From Hexactinellida sp. DTS-2022 (Eukaryota; Porifera; Hexactinellida), in the NCBI GenBank assembly GCA_028753945.1, contig JAPNXP010000005.1, forward strand, positions 1,798,001 to 1,862,000: a stretch of DNA of 64,000 nt, given 5' to 3'. Shown here one piece after another: positions 11,176 to 21,624 of the stretch (within the stretch, counting starts at the first letter, position 1; each line of letters begins with the position of its first letter). A program made the position numbers and the translations under genes. Below the pieces are notes generated by a model, which saw nothing but the letters and a program-made list of their open reading frames with translations, did not search any database and was not told the origin of the DNA.

Positions 11176-11332
11176 GGGGGTCCAGTCTCCAGTTAGCGCG
11201 GCTGAGGCCCCTGTTGTCGAAACCAGTATGGGCCCAACCATCTCAGTATTTCAGCCAACTGAAATAGTTAGGGCTGCTGCAAGAGCTAATCCAGCCCAAA
11301 GATGCGGAGCATCTTATTTAAATCTTAAATAA
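11176..11332 (+). other. GC-richer open stretch of unknown origin
   Basis: About 52 codons are open in one plus-strand frame, containing AEAPVVETSMGP and ARANPAQRCGAS. Its base composition is richer in G+C than its surroundings, which suggests former coding sequence. I do not recognise the family, and there is no start codon context. It could be a captured exon fragment or chance. Confidence 0.25.
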
Positions 11333-11370
11333 GTGGAACCTCGATTAACTGGATTTTTGGGACAAGTCCA

Positions 11371-11470
11371 CAGTGGCACGAAATGGTCATAATCTGGAAG
11401 TAGCTATTTGGCCAAGAGAAAGCGCATTAAACTATATTATTTACTTATGGGAAATCGTATCTGTAGAATA
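11371..11470 (+). mobile_element. Transib-like terminus, partial copy
   Basis: CACAGTGGCACGAA at 11371 and the inner words AAACTATATTATTTAC and TATGGGAAATCG match the left end of the element at 17294 (CACAGTGACACGAA, AAACTATATTATTGAC, TATGGGAAATCG). It has inserted into a pogo-like sequence (GTGGAACCTCGATTAACTGG at 11333). The other end was not found, so the copy is truncated, or its right end has decayed. Confidence 0.55.
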
Positions 11471-12051
11471 TATTGGTATTTCCATTGACACATTCTATTT
11501 TTAGAATTTCTTCAAGCTTACCATAATTGCTCTTATTTGTGTGAGAAAGTTTTGAAAAATTAATTAAGTTGATTGATCAACCATATTGTGTAAATTTGAA
11601 GGCCATTTTGTACCAATTGTTTGTGAAACATCTATTACTTAAAAAATATAAATTGAGGTAAGAAATAAGAAATAATACAAAAAAGATTATTTAGTGAACT
11701 AATCATCAATCAATATTATCATGATGATGATGAATAAGGTTGTTCATTAGAATAGGTTTCTTACATTTAAGTTACTGGCACTAGGGAGGCTTCGAATAGG
11801 AAACTGTCGATTTATTAACAGTATGGCATAACTGTGAGAAATCATTCTAACAAATATTATATCCTTAAAAAAAATTCAAATGGAAACAAGCGTTCAAAAC
11901 TTCTCTGTATCTTCGAAAATATTTGTTAGAAGCCTCTAGTCCCTCTTAAGATAAGAGTTCTAGTCCAAGCCCATCGTTGAAAGTTAAGATTTTTTCCGGA
12001 GCATGTGCTAACAGCTTGAGTCATGTAAGGGAAACATTAGCCCAAGGGAAT

Positions 12052-12318
12052 TCACTCGAATTGACTGGCAGATCTTACTGCAAAAACTGATAGCTCTTTT
12101 GTAACCACTTTTGCTGCTATATTATAGACGCGTAGGATTGCTCCTAGGCATGTGTGAATTTCAATTATGTGGGACTTGAACTCATACGGGATCACTGTTA
12201 AAACCCAGTAGAGGAAATATTGATCGTTGTCATCCTTTATTATCAAGCATCGTCTTACCACATTACCAGTTGTCGTAGTTCCACCTTGTGTAGAAGGGAA
12301 ATTGAAAATTGAAAATTC
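12052..12318 (-). pseudogene. Transib/RAG1-like transposase fragment (tentative)
   Basis: The minus strand is open from about 12318 to the stop at 12052. Near its start it reads QGGTTTTGNVVRRCL, then a run ending LTVIPYEFKSHIIEIHTCL and VYNIAAKVVTKELSVFA. A GNxxR word followed about 25 residues later by an IP and an acidic-basic helix is the arrangement in RAG1 and Transib transposases between the second Asp and the final Glu. The match is weak and rests on memory. It lies 0.6 kb from a CACAGTG terminus of the same orientation class, which supports but does not prove it. It could instead be an unrelated exon. Confidence 0.35.
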
Positions 12319-12516
12319 AAATTGTCATTAATTAATTGTAATGTATTTTTTAATATCTGAGACTCTCTTAGAAGTTGGTGACCACTGAATTACACCAGCG
12401 TGCAATTGGCTAATAAAATATTGAAAGCAGCAGATTTGAAATCGATGGGCAGCTATTCGATTGTAATCTGGAAACTTGACATCTGAGAGCAATAAACGTC
12501 TTAATTCGATGTACAG

Positions 12517-12601
12517 CAGGGTTGCCGTGGGAAGGGAATTTTCATTCCCATTCCCATCCCATTCCCACAGGATTTCTGTGGGAATTCCCATGGCAACCCT
12601 G
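12517..12601. mobile_element. 85-bp hAT-type micro-MITE
   Basis: The termini are CAGGGTTGCCGTGGGA and its near-complement, and the 8-bp duplication ATGTACAG (12509-12516 and 12602-12609) is exact. The interior is an imperfect palindrome of CATTCCC words. It abuts the pogo-like MITE at 12607, whose first bases it duplicated. Confidence 0.85.
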
Positions 12602-12606
12602 ATGTA

Positions 12607-12766
12607 CAGTCGACTCCGCTTAATAGAGTCACCTCTGGACCAGGTACTTCGACTCAAGCGGGGTACTATTAACCGAAAATATTTTAACCCATAAATCCTG
12701 TGAAAATTTGACCTCATTAACCGGAGAAACCTATTAACCGGTGGTTCTATTAAGGGGAGTCGACTG
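12607..12766. mobile_element. pogo-like MITE
   Basis: CAGTCGACTCCGCTTAATAG and its near-complement flank 160 bp with TA on both sides (12605-12606, 12767-12768). The inner words TATTAACCG are repeated. TA duplication and CAGT ends fit the pogo/Tc1 group. The same ends recur at 26451. Confidence 0.85.
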
Positions 12767-12981
12767 TATTTCTTCTTTCCAATATGTAAAGAATCCATTA
12801 AGAATGCAGCTTTATCACAGTTTAATTTATAGCAGACTATACCGAAGCTTCCCTTAGCAATAATTTATTTGCAGAATTTCGCATTAGTGAAGGCCCCTCC
12901 CCTCTACGTTGTAAAGCGAAATGAGATTGTAGTGTGTTTTTGATAGTATCCTATCTCTGACTTCTACTTATGTTGCAGCAG

Positions 12982-13534
12982 CAGCAGAGATGCAGCGGTC
13001 CGGAAATTTCATGGACCGGACCGGACCGTCATGATTTTTTCTGGACAGTCCGGACCGGTCCAGACCGTATGATCAAAATATTGGATCGGTCTGGACCGGT
13101 CCAGACCGATGAACCGGTCCAGACCGATGAACCGGTCCAGACCGATGAACCGGTCCAGACCGATGAACCGGTCCAGACCGATGAACCGGTCCAGACCGAT
13201 GAACCGGTCCAGACCGATGTACTGGTCCAGACCGTTATATCCCTTATTTGGACCGTTACAGACCGCAAAGTAGGGTGGATAATTATATCCACTTGTGTTT
13301 ATAAGATACTTATTACTTATGTGCTTGTAAACAATGGGTAATAACGGATTTGAGCCCGATCGCTTGTCCAATCTAGGATGAGTCCAGACCGATGAACGGT
13401 CCAGACCGTTATATCGTTAATTTGGACCGGTCCAGACCGCACTTGAAAACAAGCAGACCGGACCGACCTGAGACCGGTCGGTCCGGTCCGGTCCCGGTCT
13501 GGACCGCAGTCCGGTCCAGACCGCTGCATCTCTG
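12982..13534. mobile_element. hAT-type MITE, second GGTCTGGACCG copy, expanded
   Basis: The ends are CAGAGATGCAGCGGTC and its complement, with flanking 8-mers TGCAGCAG and AGCAGCAG (7 of 8 match). It is the reverse-oriented relative of 2130-2571 and is longer because of a tandem array at 13083-13226. The long open frames across it come from the 18-bp periodicity and are not genes. Confidence 0.85.
13083..13226. repeat. 18-bp minisatellite inside the hAT MITE
   Basis: About seven to eight nearly identical copies of GATGAACCGGTCCAGACC stand in tandem. The sister MITE at 2130 has a single such unit in the matching place, so the expansion is local and recent. Confidence 0.9.
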
Positions 13535-14888
13535 AGCAGCAGCCCTTTGAATTTCTATGAGTCCAGATCATGTCCCTAAATCTCGGATTTAGGGACATAT
13601 GTCCCCAAAATACTCCATAAAACACACTTTTATGGTGGATTTCCTTATAGGGAATTGAGCTTTTTTTTTACCTAAATTGTGTTGTAAAAAAAGCTTAGCT
13701 TTTAAATTGTGTCCCTAAATGTGCGATTGAGAGACACTTTCTAGCGGTGTCTATACTATTAAAACACAAGGGTGGATGTGTGCATGTGTGTATATCTATA
13801 CTATTAAAACACAAGGCTGGGTGTGTGCATATATATATATACGTATATATAAATATTTGTTTGTATGCTCCGAGTTGATTGAAGAAAGTGGAAGGATTCC
13901 AAATGTGTTTTTTGGCATATAGGGGTAACTTTTGGCACCCGCCAACAAGTTGAGGTTTCCACTCAAAATTTATCACACCTCGAAAGGTTATGACGTCATT
14001 GTCACATTTCGAGAACCCTGAAAATTCACTTAATCGCACATAATTCCCGCCCTCTAAGAGATAAAAGTATGAAAATTTAATAGCACATGTACATTAATAA
14101 TGCGGACACGTTGGTCATACCAGATTGCCAATATCCTTACTCATTATCGGATGATGACGTAATCACTAAAATTTCACATTGTTAAATTTGACATTTTAGG
14201 CCTATTTACGCTTTACCTTCACTTTAAAAGCACGCATAGTTTTCTTTATTGATGTGAAATATACTATGAGTGCATTAAGTGATAGGTCTCATATTTTTAA
14301 TTGATGCAGCTTCAAACAAATTAATATTGTAATTGGACCATGGATTGCGTATTGCGAACTTATTATACGCTAATGATCTAAACAAGGATATTACGAAGTT
14401 AATTCACTGGGATATTTTTACTCTTAATGTAAATAGAAGAAACTAGCAAATTATAACATTGGACGTTACATACAATACTATGAGTCGATTAGCAATACAA
14501 GAATATATGCATATATATATATATTATATTAATTCATAATATTATACGTAAATTAATACATATCAAATAAACAACGTATTATCACAAGTAAGAATCTAAT
14601 ATATAGTACTGTCGTAGGAAATCGATACAGATTTTCGCATAAAGTAGATTTCGCAACAACATAACACTGTGAGAAATTTAGCTATTCTTCTCAACGAGGT
14701 TATGATTATAGCGTATTAGAATAATAGTTACATTTATATGTGTTCTTAATTTTTAAGTTATAAACATGTTTGAGAATTTTAGTTTAGATAAGATAGGCCT
14801 ATACCAAGCAAGCTTTTAACTATAAATTCTTTGAGCTATTTAGATTTTGTCTTGGTGTTCTAATTACTAATTAGATTACTTTAATAAT

Positions 14889-15660
14889 ATGCCCAAACAA
14901 GTGAAACGTGGTCCCCTAAGAGGGAATACTGAAAGTTCTGGTGACAAGATGAGGAGAATACGGAATGTTGAAACTAATGACGAGCGACTCCTTCGATTGC
15001 AACAAATGCGGATAAGAGACTGTTGCGTTTGCGAATCCAGAGCCCCAAATCTATATGGGGAAGTCTCCAAGAGCAGTGCAAGCGTAATATACTTACCTTG
15101 CGAAAAGAGACGCCAAACACGAGAATGGCCAGGATACGAGCTATCGTTTCTCGGCAGGGCTCACGTATGCTATCTGAGACTCCCAAGAAGAGAGTTGCAC
15201 GTAGCCTTGATCTCCAGGATAGACAGGCCTCTCGGCTGAGTAAGGAGACGGACGAGGAGCGCGAAGTTCGTCTTACTGATCTCCAGGATTGACAGGTCTC
15301 TCGGGTGAGTAAGGAGACGGACGAGGAGCGCGAAGTTCGTCTTACTGATCTCCAGGATAGACAGGTCTCTCGGCACAGTATGGAGACGGACGAGGAGCGG
15401 GAGGTTCGTCTGACTGATAAACGAAAGCGAAAGGAATCTCGGCTCGGTAAGGAGACGGACGAGGAGCGCGAAGTCCGTCATTGATAAGCGAGAGCGACAG
15501 GCCTCTCGGCTGAGTAAAGAGACGGACGAGGAGCGCGGAGTTCGTCTGACTGATAAGCGAGTTCGAAAGGCTGAGTTGTATGCTAAGAGGGTTAAATCCC
15601 GGATTGCTCTAAACTATACCAGAGGCCAAATAGCCTCTGATGTTCCAGATTGTATTGTAC
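14889..15660 (+). pseudogene. Helitron protein, basic N-terminal repeat region
   Basis: From the ATG at 14889 the frame reads MPKQVKRGPLRGNTE and continues through frameshifts into about five copies of a 66-bp unit (15213-15560) whose protein is rich in Arg and Glu (LSKETDEEREVRLTDLQD). Charged heptad-like repeats of this kind are common at the N-terminus of animal Helitron proteins, just before the Rep domain. The units differ mainly in length by single codons. One carries an in-frame stop (TGA near 15290). Confidence 0.7.
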
Positions 15661-17293
15661 AAGAATATTCATTTGGCAGTTTGACTTATAGCTGCTTTGT
15701 TTGTCTTGGCAAAGTTTTGGGAAAATGAAAAGCTATCGGGTAGTACTAAGTTGCGTTACAAGTTCCCGTTATGCTGTGGGGATGGGAAGGTAGTTCTACC
15801 CTCTATAGCTTCACACCCTGACCCTGACCTGTTGATGCACCTCCTGACTGCTGCTGACCCGCGTGGAAGAGCGTTTCGAGAACAAATCAGAGCATACAAC
15901 TCCGCTCTGGCGTTTGCTTCTCTTGGAGTGAACTTAGACAAGGGTCTGGATAATGCTAAGGAGGGGGTGTACACATTCCGTATACACGGAGTAGTGCACC
16001 ATTTGATCGGACAGCTGATGCCTCGACAAGGCGAGGCACCCTGCTTTGCGCAGATCTATATTCATGATGGTACTCCTGAGGCTGAGCTGGAGAACCGTCA
16101 GCGGCATTTAGGAGAGACTTCTCTCCCTGAGTTGAAAGGGTTACAATTTATGCTACATGAGTATAATCTATATGTCTCTTTCTTCAGACAGGGAGTAGAT
16201 CTGATGCGAGAGCAGGGGGGCGCTGACGTGAGAATGATTATCCGAGCAGAAGGTGCTCCGGATCCTCGACGTTACAATGCGCCTACAGCCCCTGAAGTAG
16301 CTGTTATCATGCCAGGTGACGGCTATGGAGAGGAGGTGGCCAGCAGAGACATAGTGTTGCACGCGCGCACAGGCGGTCTTCAGCGTATAACAGAGACTCA
16401 CCGCGGTTATGATGCACTGCATTATGTCTTGCTCTTTCCTTTAGGTGAGGATGGCTGGCAGCTGAAAAATCCTCACGCTATAGGTAAGGGTTGTGTCACC
16501 GCTATGGAGTACTATTCATATCGTCTGATGATCAGGAGCAAAGAAAGTCCGCTGCATCTCTGTGGTAGACTCTTTCATCAGTACGCTGTTGATATGTATG
16601 ATAGAACAGAAGAGGCTGAATTACATCAAGATGAACCAGCAGCAGATTCGAGTGGATCTTTACTGTGGGTTGTCTGATGCAGTCGCTGCAGGTGATACAG
16701 ACTCAAGAGAACTGGGACGTAAGATTGTCCTTCCTTCTTCCTACACTGGTAGTCCTCGACAAATGTTTGAGTTGTACCAGGATGCGATGAGTATAGTCAG
16801 GAAATATGGTAAGCCAGACTTATTCATTATATTTACGTGTAATCCGAAATGGGAGGAGTTACGTCTGCTCTCCTATTAAATCAGAAAACGAGCGATCGTC
16901 CTGATTTTATAGTACGAGTCTTCAGATTGAAGTTGCGAGAATTACTTCGGGATATTATGATAAAGCATGTACTGGGCAAACCACTAGCGCATGTATATAC
17001 CATTGAATTCCAGAAGCGTGGTCTGCCTCACGCTCACATTTTTATTATACTCACTGACCGGGATAAGCCTAGAGACCCGCTTGAGTATGATCGAATTATT
17101 TGTGCTGAGCTTCCGGACCTTAATCTGCAACCTAGACTGGACTCTATCGTTAGACGCTGTATGATGCATGGACCATGTGGTGTAGCAAAAAAGAGTGCTC
17201 CTTGCTTAAGGGACGGGAAGTGCTCTAAGAAATACCCAAAGGCATTTTCAGCAATTAGAACAACTGCTGAAGATGGCTACCCCATGTATCGTC
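15661..17293 (+). pseudogene. Helitron Rep (HUH nuclease) domain, first part
   Basis: The Helitron N-domain runs from about 15690 (LAKFWENEKL) through HPDPDLLMHLLTAADPRGR, a YALLFPxGEDGW-like block at about 16420-16460 and YYSYRLMIR at 16507. It then changes frame twice (16562-16860, 16849-17293). FIIFTCNPKWEE is at 16823 and the nuclease motif GLPHAHIFIIL at 17020-17052, with the two metal-binding His (HAH, 17029-17037) intact. Three overlapping frames imply at least two frameshifts. The protein would nick and join single-stranded transposon DNA. The frame then runs into the insertion at 17294, exactly within a conserved YRRRDNGR block. Confidence 0.9.
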
Positions 17294-17439
17294 CACAGTG
17301 ACACGAAGCAGCCCAAACCTGGAACTAGGCATTTACGTTGCAGATAACATCATAAACTATATTATTGACCTATGGGAAATCGACCCCAAGGAATCATTTG
17401 GTGTAATCAGAATTATTCTATCGTTTCAGGTGTGAAATT

Positions 17440-17766
17440 TATGGCGTCATTGTCACATTTCGAGAACCCTGAAAATTCACTTAATCGCACATAATTTGCG
17501 CCGTCTAAGAGATAAAAGTATGAAAATTTAATAGCACATGTACATTAATAATGCGGACACGTTGGTCACACCAGATTGCCAATATGTTTACTCATTGTCG
17601 CATGATGACGTAATCACGAAAATTTCACATTGTTAAAATTGACTATTTAGGCCTATTTACGCTTTATAATCCATGTTAGAAGTATGTAAAGCACACACCA
17701 ACCTCGAGGCGGTTGGCGTGTGGTTGTGTTCTGCCGCGAAGCGACCTATTAAGCGAAGCGGACTAG
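17440..17766 (+). mobile_element. Helitron family-1 3' fragment
   Basis: Matches 722-1234 from GGCGTCATTGTCACATTTCG to the 3' hairpin and the final GCGGACTAG before T at 17767. The 5' half is missing. It lies inside the Transib-like element and so inside the larger Helitron of the same family. Confidence 0.8.
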
Positions 17767-18320
17767 TATAATTTAAAATCCATAATTTAATCCTATTTAT
17801 TATGATTAAATTACTAATATTAAAGAACCACAATATTTTATATTATATTTTGACAAGCGAAATTTGGGCAATTTGTGTCTGGTAATGAAATTGAAATGAT
17901 CGTAAAAATTTTCAGACCACTTCAGACCACAAGGTGATAGTCTGATCAAATGGAGATATTAAAATACTATAAAATAAAACTTGTGTGTAAAGTTGACAGA
18001 GCGCGACAGATTAAGTTCTTAAGGTTCGAAGTTGTGATAATGCAGAAAATGTTTTTCCCAAAAATAGCGATATTACAATGAAAATATACGTTAGATACTG
18101 AGCTATTCTTTTATATCAGCAACATTACTGCAAATGTTACTAATTATACAGCCTTGAAATCTTTCGACAACGTGCTGTCTTTACATCACAAACTAAAATA
18201 TTATTGTAGTATCGGGGCCGGGATAGTGTGGTTATGGAGACACACCCAGCAGGAGGCACGAGTGTTGTGATGGAGACTCCGTGGCAATAAGGAAGCGTGA
18301 CCACCCACAGGCGTGAGTGG
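17767..18320. other. Non-coding interior of the Transib-like element
   Basis: AT-rich up to 18190. From about 18200 the sequence turns G+C-richer with short repeated words (GGAGAC, GGCGTGAGTGGAGTC). This may be the 5' part of a small element that ends with the ribozyme. No ORF. Confidence 0.4.
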
Positions 18321-18325
18321 AGTCA

Positions 18326-18377
18326 TGGGGTCGAGGATCACCCTCCTGATGAGTTCCTATAATGGAACGAAACCCCA
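18326..18377 (+). ncRNA. Hammerhead ribozyme, open at stem III (type III)
   Basis: All core positions are present. Stem III is TGGGGT (18326-18331) with ACCCCA (18372-18377), including the A-U pair next to the core. The cleavage base is C18332. Stem I is GAGG (18333-18336) with CCTC (18342-18345), loop ATCAC. The core CTGATGA is 18346-18352. Stem II is GTTCC (18353-18357) with GGAAC (18364-18368), loop TATAAT. The core GAA is 18369-18371. This is the same layout as the plus-strand ribozymes of plant satellite RNAs and retrozymes. Expected self-cleavage is after C18332. No second copy was seen in the window. Confidence 0.93.
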
Positions 18378-18752
18378 CTAGTAGGTTATGTACGCTACTA
18401 GTCTACAGTTGCCCATCGTCGTAGTCTCCGTTACTACAATTATCAAATAATAAATGTGGTTTTTTCAATCAATAAATTCAAATTGAAATTAGTTGTCGTT
18501 AGAGGACTTTGAAGTCCTATTATTCCAAGAAGCTGTATTGTTTCGAGAAAATTTAACTGCAACCTTAGATATTAGACAATGCTCTATCAGATAGACTACG
18601 TTTGGATATTTTATAAGATGGTAAAATATTTTCTAATTCAAGGGGGTGTGCCACTGTGTCGTCGTAGAGACAATGGCCGTGCTGTTAATGTGGGCGGGGT
18701 TAAGCTTGATAATAGGTGGGTAGTACCATACAATCCCTATCTGTCATTGAGT

Positions 18753-18896
18753 GAGACTGTGAAAACTGCTGACACCAAGCGTGTTGATGAATTCAAACCG
18801 GGCAGTAAGACTGTAAAACTGCTGACACCAAGCGTGTTGATGAATTCAAATCAGGTAGTGAGACTGTGAAAACTGCTGACACCAAGCGTGTTGATG
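18753..18896 (+). repeat. Threefold 48-bp tandem repeat in the Rep gene
   Basis: Three near-identical copies of a unit containing CTGCTGACACCAAGCGTG and TTGATGAATTCAAA. The third copy runs back into conserved Rep sequence, so the unit derives from the 3' flank of the lost segment. It occupies the position of the catalytic Y2 motif. Confidence 0.9.
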
Positions 18897-18948
18897 AAAT
18901 ATCAAACTATTTGGAGGGTCGGTATGTTTCTGCTACAGAGGCGATTTA

Positions 18949-19402
18949 CTAGGGTGCGACCCGTAAAGCCCGTGGTCCGTGGCCCGCTATTCAAAGCCCG
19001 AGCCCGCGGCCCGCTTATTTACTCCGCCAGCCCGCGATTTAGGAAATTTGTTTATTTTATGGCACCTTTGGCTGAATTCGTGAATATATTCTCTAAGAAT
19101 TGAAAATACATATAATTTCCGCGTTATTAATGCGGGAAATCGTATGCGCAAATAGTATCTAGATTCTAGATGAAACTTTTTATATAGGTAACACTTTGAT
19201 AGTTTCGTTAGTTATTTCCTTTTTCTTCTATTAATGGTGGAAGATAGCAGCTTTAGTGCATCTAGACTTTCAGATTTATTAGTTATTGAAAAATTAACAA
19301 TTGATCTTTTTTACTCTTTTCGGCCCGTTTTGGGCCTGAGGCCTGTGGAAAAAGGCCCGCAGCCCGTGATTTACAATAAAGCCCGTACGGGTCGCACCCT
19401 AG
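18949..19402. mobile_element. hAT-type MITE in the Rep gene
   Basis: The ends CTAGGGTGCGACCC and exact complement, with an exact 8-bp duplication GCGATTTA (18941-18948, 19403-19410), define 454 bp. GGCCCG-rich subterminal repeats are typical of animal hAT elements. Removal restores the Rep frame (SATEAIYRIFAYDLHS). A short internal piece, near 19234-19320, faintly resembles a hAT C-terminus. Confidence 0.93.
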
Positions 19403-20615
19403 GCGATTTACCGTATCTTTGCATATGATCTCCATTCTAATCTGCCGCATGTGTTGAGGTTAGCTGTACATCTGGAGAATCAGCAGCCGGTATATTTCTC
19501 TGAGGAGACTGAACTCAAGGATGTATTGAGTAAACAGCGGCACACTACTCTGACTGGATGGTTTGTAGCAAACCAAACTTTCCAAAGCGCTAGGGATATA
19601 ACTTATACAAAATTTTCCTGATAAATTTGTCTGGGATAAATCTGAGCGTAAATGGAAACCAAGGGTAAAGGGACATGGTACCATGATTGGCCGGATGTAT
19701 TTTGCACATCCAGTGGAAGGAGAACGTTTCTATTTAAGAATTCTCCTCAACCATGTCACAGGATGTACTAGCTTACAGGACATCCGAACTCTTGCTGGTG
19801 GTACTGTGTGTAAAAGCTATTAGGAGGCTGCACGGAGTTTTGGATTGTTGGAGGATGATAAGGAGTTAGATGAGTGTTTAACAGATGCAGCTGCTTCTGC
19901 GATGCCCTCGCAGATGCGGCAACTATTTGTCACTATCCTGCTCTTCTATGTACCTACTGATCCTTTAGTCCTTTGGGAGAACCATAAGGCCTCTCTAGCT
20001 GAGGACTTTCTACACCGCGCTAAGCTGTCTGTTCCTGATGTCCAATTGGATGAGCATATACTAAATAGTGTATTGCTGGATATTGAACAACGCTTAGAGA
20101 AGCATGGAAAGTCTCTTTCGGATTTTCCCGGAATGCCAATGTCTAGGAATATTCGAAATCGATATGAAGAACCGAGAGTCATTCAGGATGAACTTGATTT
20201 ATGTGTAAGTGATCAGTTAGAGCGATTCCAAACAGGTGTTAACCTAATGAATGCAGACCAACTGATTGTATTTAACACTATCATGACAGCCGTTGATGAT
20301 TCTCATGTTTATCCTAAGGTGTTCTTCATCGACGGACCTGGCGGTACAGGAAAGACATTCCTTTACAATACTCTGTTAGCTAGGGTCCGATCGAGGGGGA
20401 TGATTGCCCTAGCTATGGCTTCTTCCGGAATAGCGGCGCTCCTCTTAAATGGTGGTAGAACAGTCCATTCCAGGATGAAAATTCCTCTTTCAACTAATGA
20501 GTACTCTGTCTGTAACATTACTAAACAGAGTGCGCTTGCTAGACTCATTCAGCGCTCAACTCTCTTGGTTTGGGATGAGGCTCCAATGGCACATAAGCAT
20601 GTCGCCGAGTGTATG

Positions 20616-21624
20616 CAGGGACGTCGCCACGGGGGGGGGGGGGCATAGAGGGCAATGACCCCCCTGGTAGAAATCCTCGCCCCGGGGCAATGCCTCCCCT
20701 GGTAAAATATATTGAATATTTTATTCCTCTAATTCATTGAGTTGCTATTGAATTCAATTTAATGAGTTCACACTTTCCAATTCATTTGAGTCATATCCTT
20801 GTACGAGGCTCCAATTTTCCCCTGTAGATTGGTCAAGATCCCTAGACACCTCAAATTTTTTCTCGTTCGCTTCGCTCGCTCGTCTAAAATGTAAATCTAC
20901 ACTTATATTGAAACGAATTACACTAACAAAAACATTTTATTATGTGTGTCAAGATATACATACGACACATGTTATTTATTCTTATTAAGTTTGACATAAA
21001 TCAAAATAATCACTTAGGAACCAGATAATATTGAAATATATAGTTTCACAGAGAATCCCTGTACGCTTGAATAGGGTATTAAATTACACAAAACAAAATG
21101 CTACATTTTAGGGTTAGGCATTTTTTTGTATTATTCGACAAACAATCAATAATTTATCCAAACTAGTAATCCATATACAAATTTATTACATTTCTGTACG
21201 CCTGGACAGAACATCCAAAATGGTTGAAATCCCTGTACGGTTGACAGGAATGGACTGTTAGTAATCTATGTAGATGCGCCTTGTAGGATATTCCTAGTTA
21301 TTTTGGCAACTTTTGTTCTAACTACCAATCAACTGTTTTACAAACCCAATACACTTTTTACTTTTGACCTGTTACATGTCAAAATTGACTTTTTACTGTC
21401 ATTATAGGAAGTAGTTAAGCTGTAGTATTTGCTGGAGTTGCAAAGTTATTGTATTGATTTTTGGAGGCTACTTTTCATACTTTGCAGGACATTAAATTAG
21501 AAAGCTTCACCTTTATCGCCTAGTTTTTGGTAACGTCAACTGCTAGATCTAACGCCAATATAATTTTTGCCCCCCTGGAAATTTCTATGCCCCCCCTAGG
21601 TGAAAAATCCTGGCAACGTCCCTG
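20616..21624. mobile_element. hAT-type element in the helicase gene
   Basis: CAGGGACGT(C/T)GCCA ends and the exact 8-bp duplication AGTGTATG (20608-20615, 21625-21632) define 1009 bp. Long G and C runs follow the ends. The interior shares a GAGGCTCCAATTTT to TTCGCTCGCTCG block with the hAT element at 59621, so the two are related. Removal joins the helicase frame (AECMDRTLRD). No transposase is visible. Confidence 0.92.

Larger units (their letters stand above)
17294..18658 (+). mobile_element. Transib-like element with CACAGTG ends and 5-bp duplication
   Basis: Both ends are CACAGTG(A/G)CAC read inward, flanked by an exact 5-bp duplication TCGTC (17289-17293 and 18659-18663). Removing the element and one duplication rejoins the Helitron frame as YRRRDNGR. 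CACAGTG ends with a 5-bp G+C-containing duplication are the signature of Transib transposons and of RAG recombination signals. No nonamer or transposase is recognisable, so it is non-autonomous. It encloses a Helitron family-1 3' fragment (17440-17766) and a hammerhead ribozyme (18326-18377). A related end lies at 11371. Confidence 0.75.
18664..20607 (+). pseudogene. Helitron Rep C-terminal part and helicase motifs I-II
   Basis: Resumes directly after the insertion with LDNRWVVPYNPYLSL, a Helitron hallmark just before the two-tyrosine motif. That motif is absent: a threefold 48-bp repeat (18753-18896) takes its place, after which the frame continues DEISNYLEGRYVSATEA. A hAT element (18949-19402) splits the last block. 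Downstream, a one-base shift near 19616 and a stop at 19821 break the frame. The 19845-20607 part then reads clean: DPLVLWENHKASL, the PIF1-type Walker A box DGPGGTGKT (20334-20360) and the DEAPM box near 20575. Without the tyrosines it cannot cleave DNA. Confidence 0.88.

Noticed and set aside
12328-12798. 156-codon minus-strand ORF
   Set aside because: It runs through a hAT micro-MITE and a pogo-like MITE with defined ends, so the frame is accidental.
13009-13371. ORFs of 87-123 codons on both strands with RFIGLD or QTDEPV repeats
   Set aside because: They arise from the 18-bp minisatellite in a hAT MITE, whose length is a multiple of three and lacks stops. No protein family fits.
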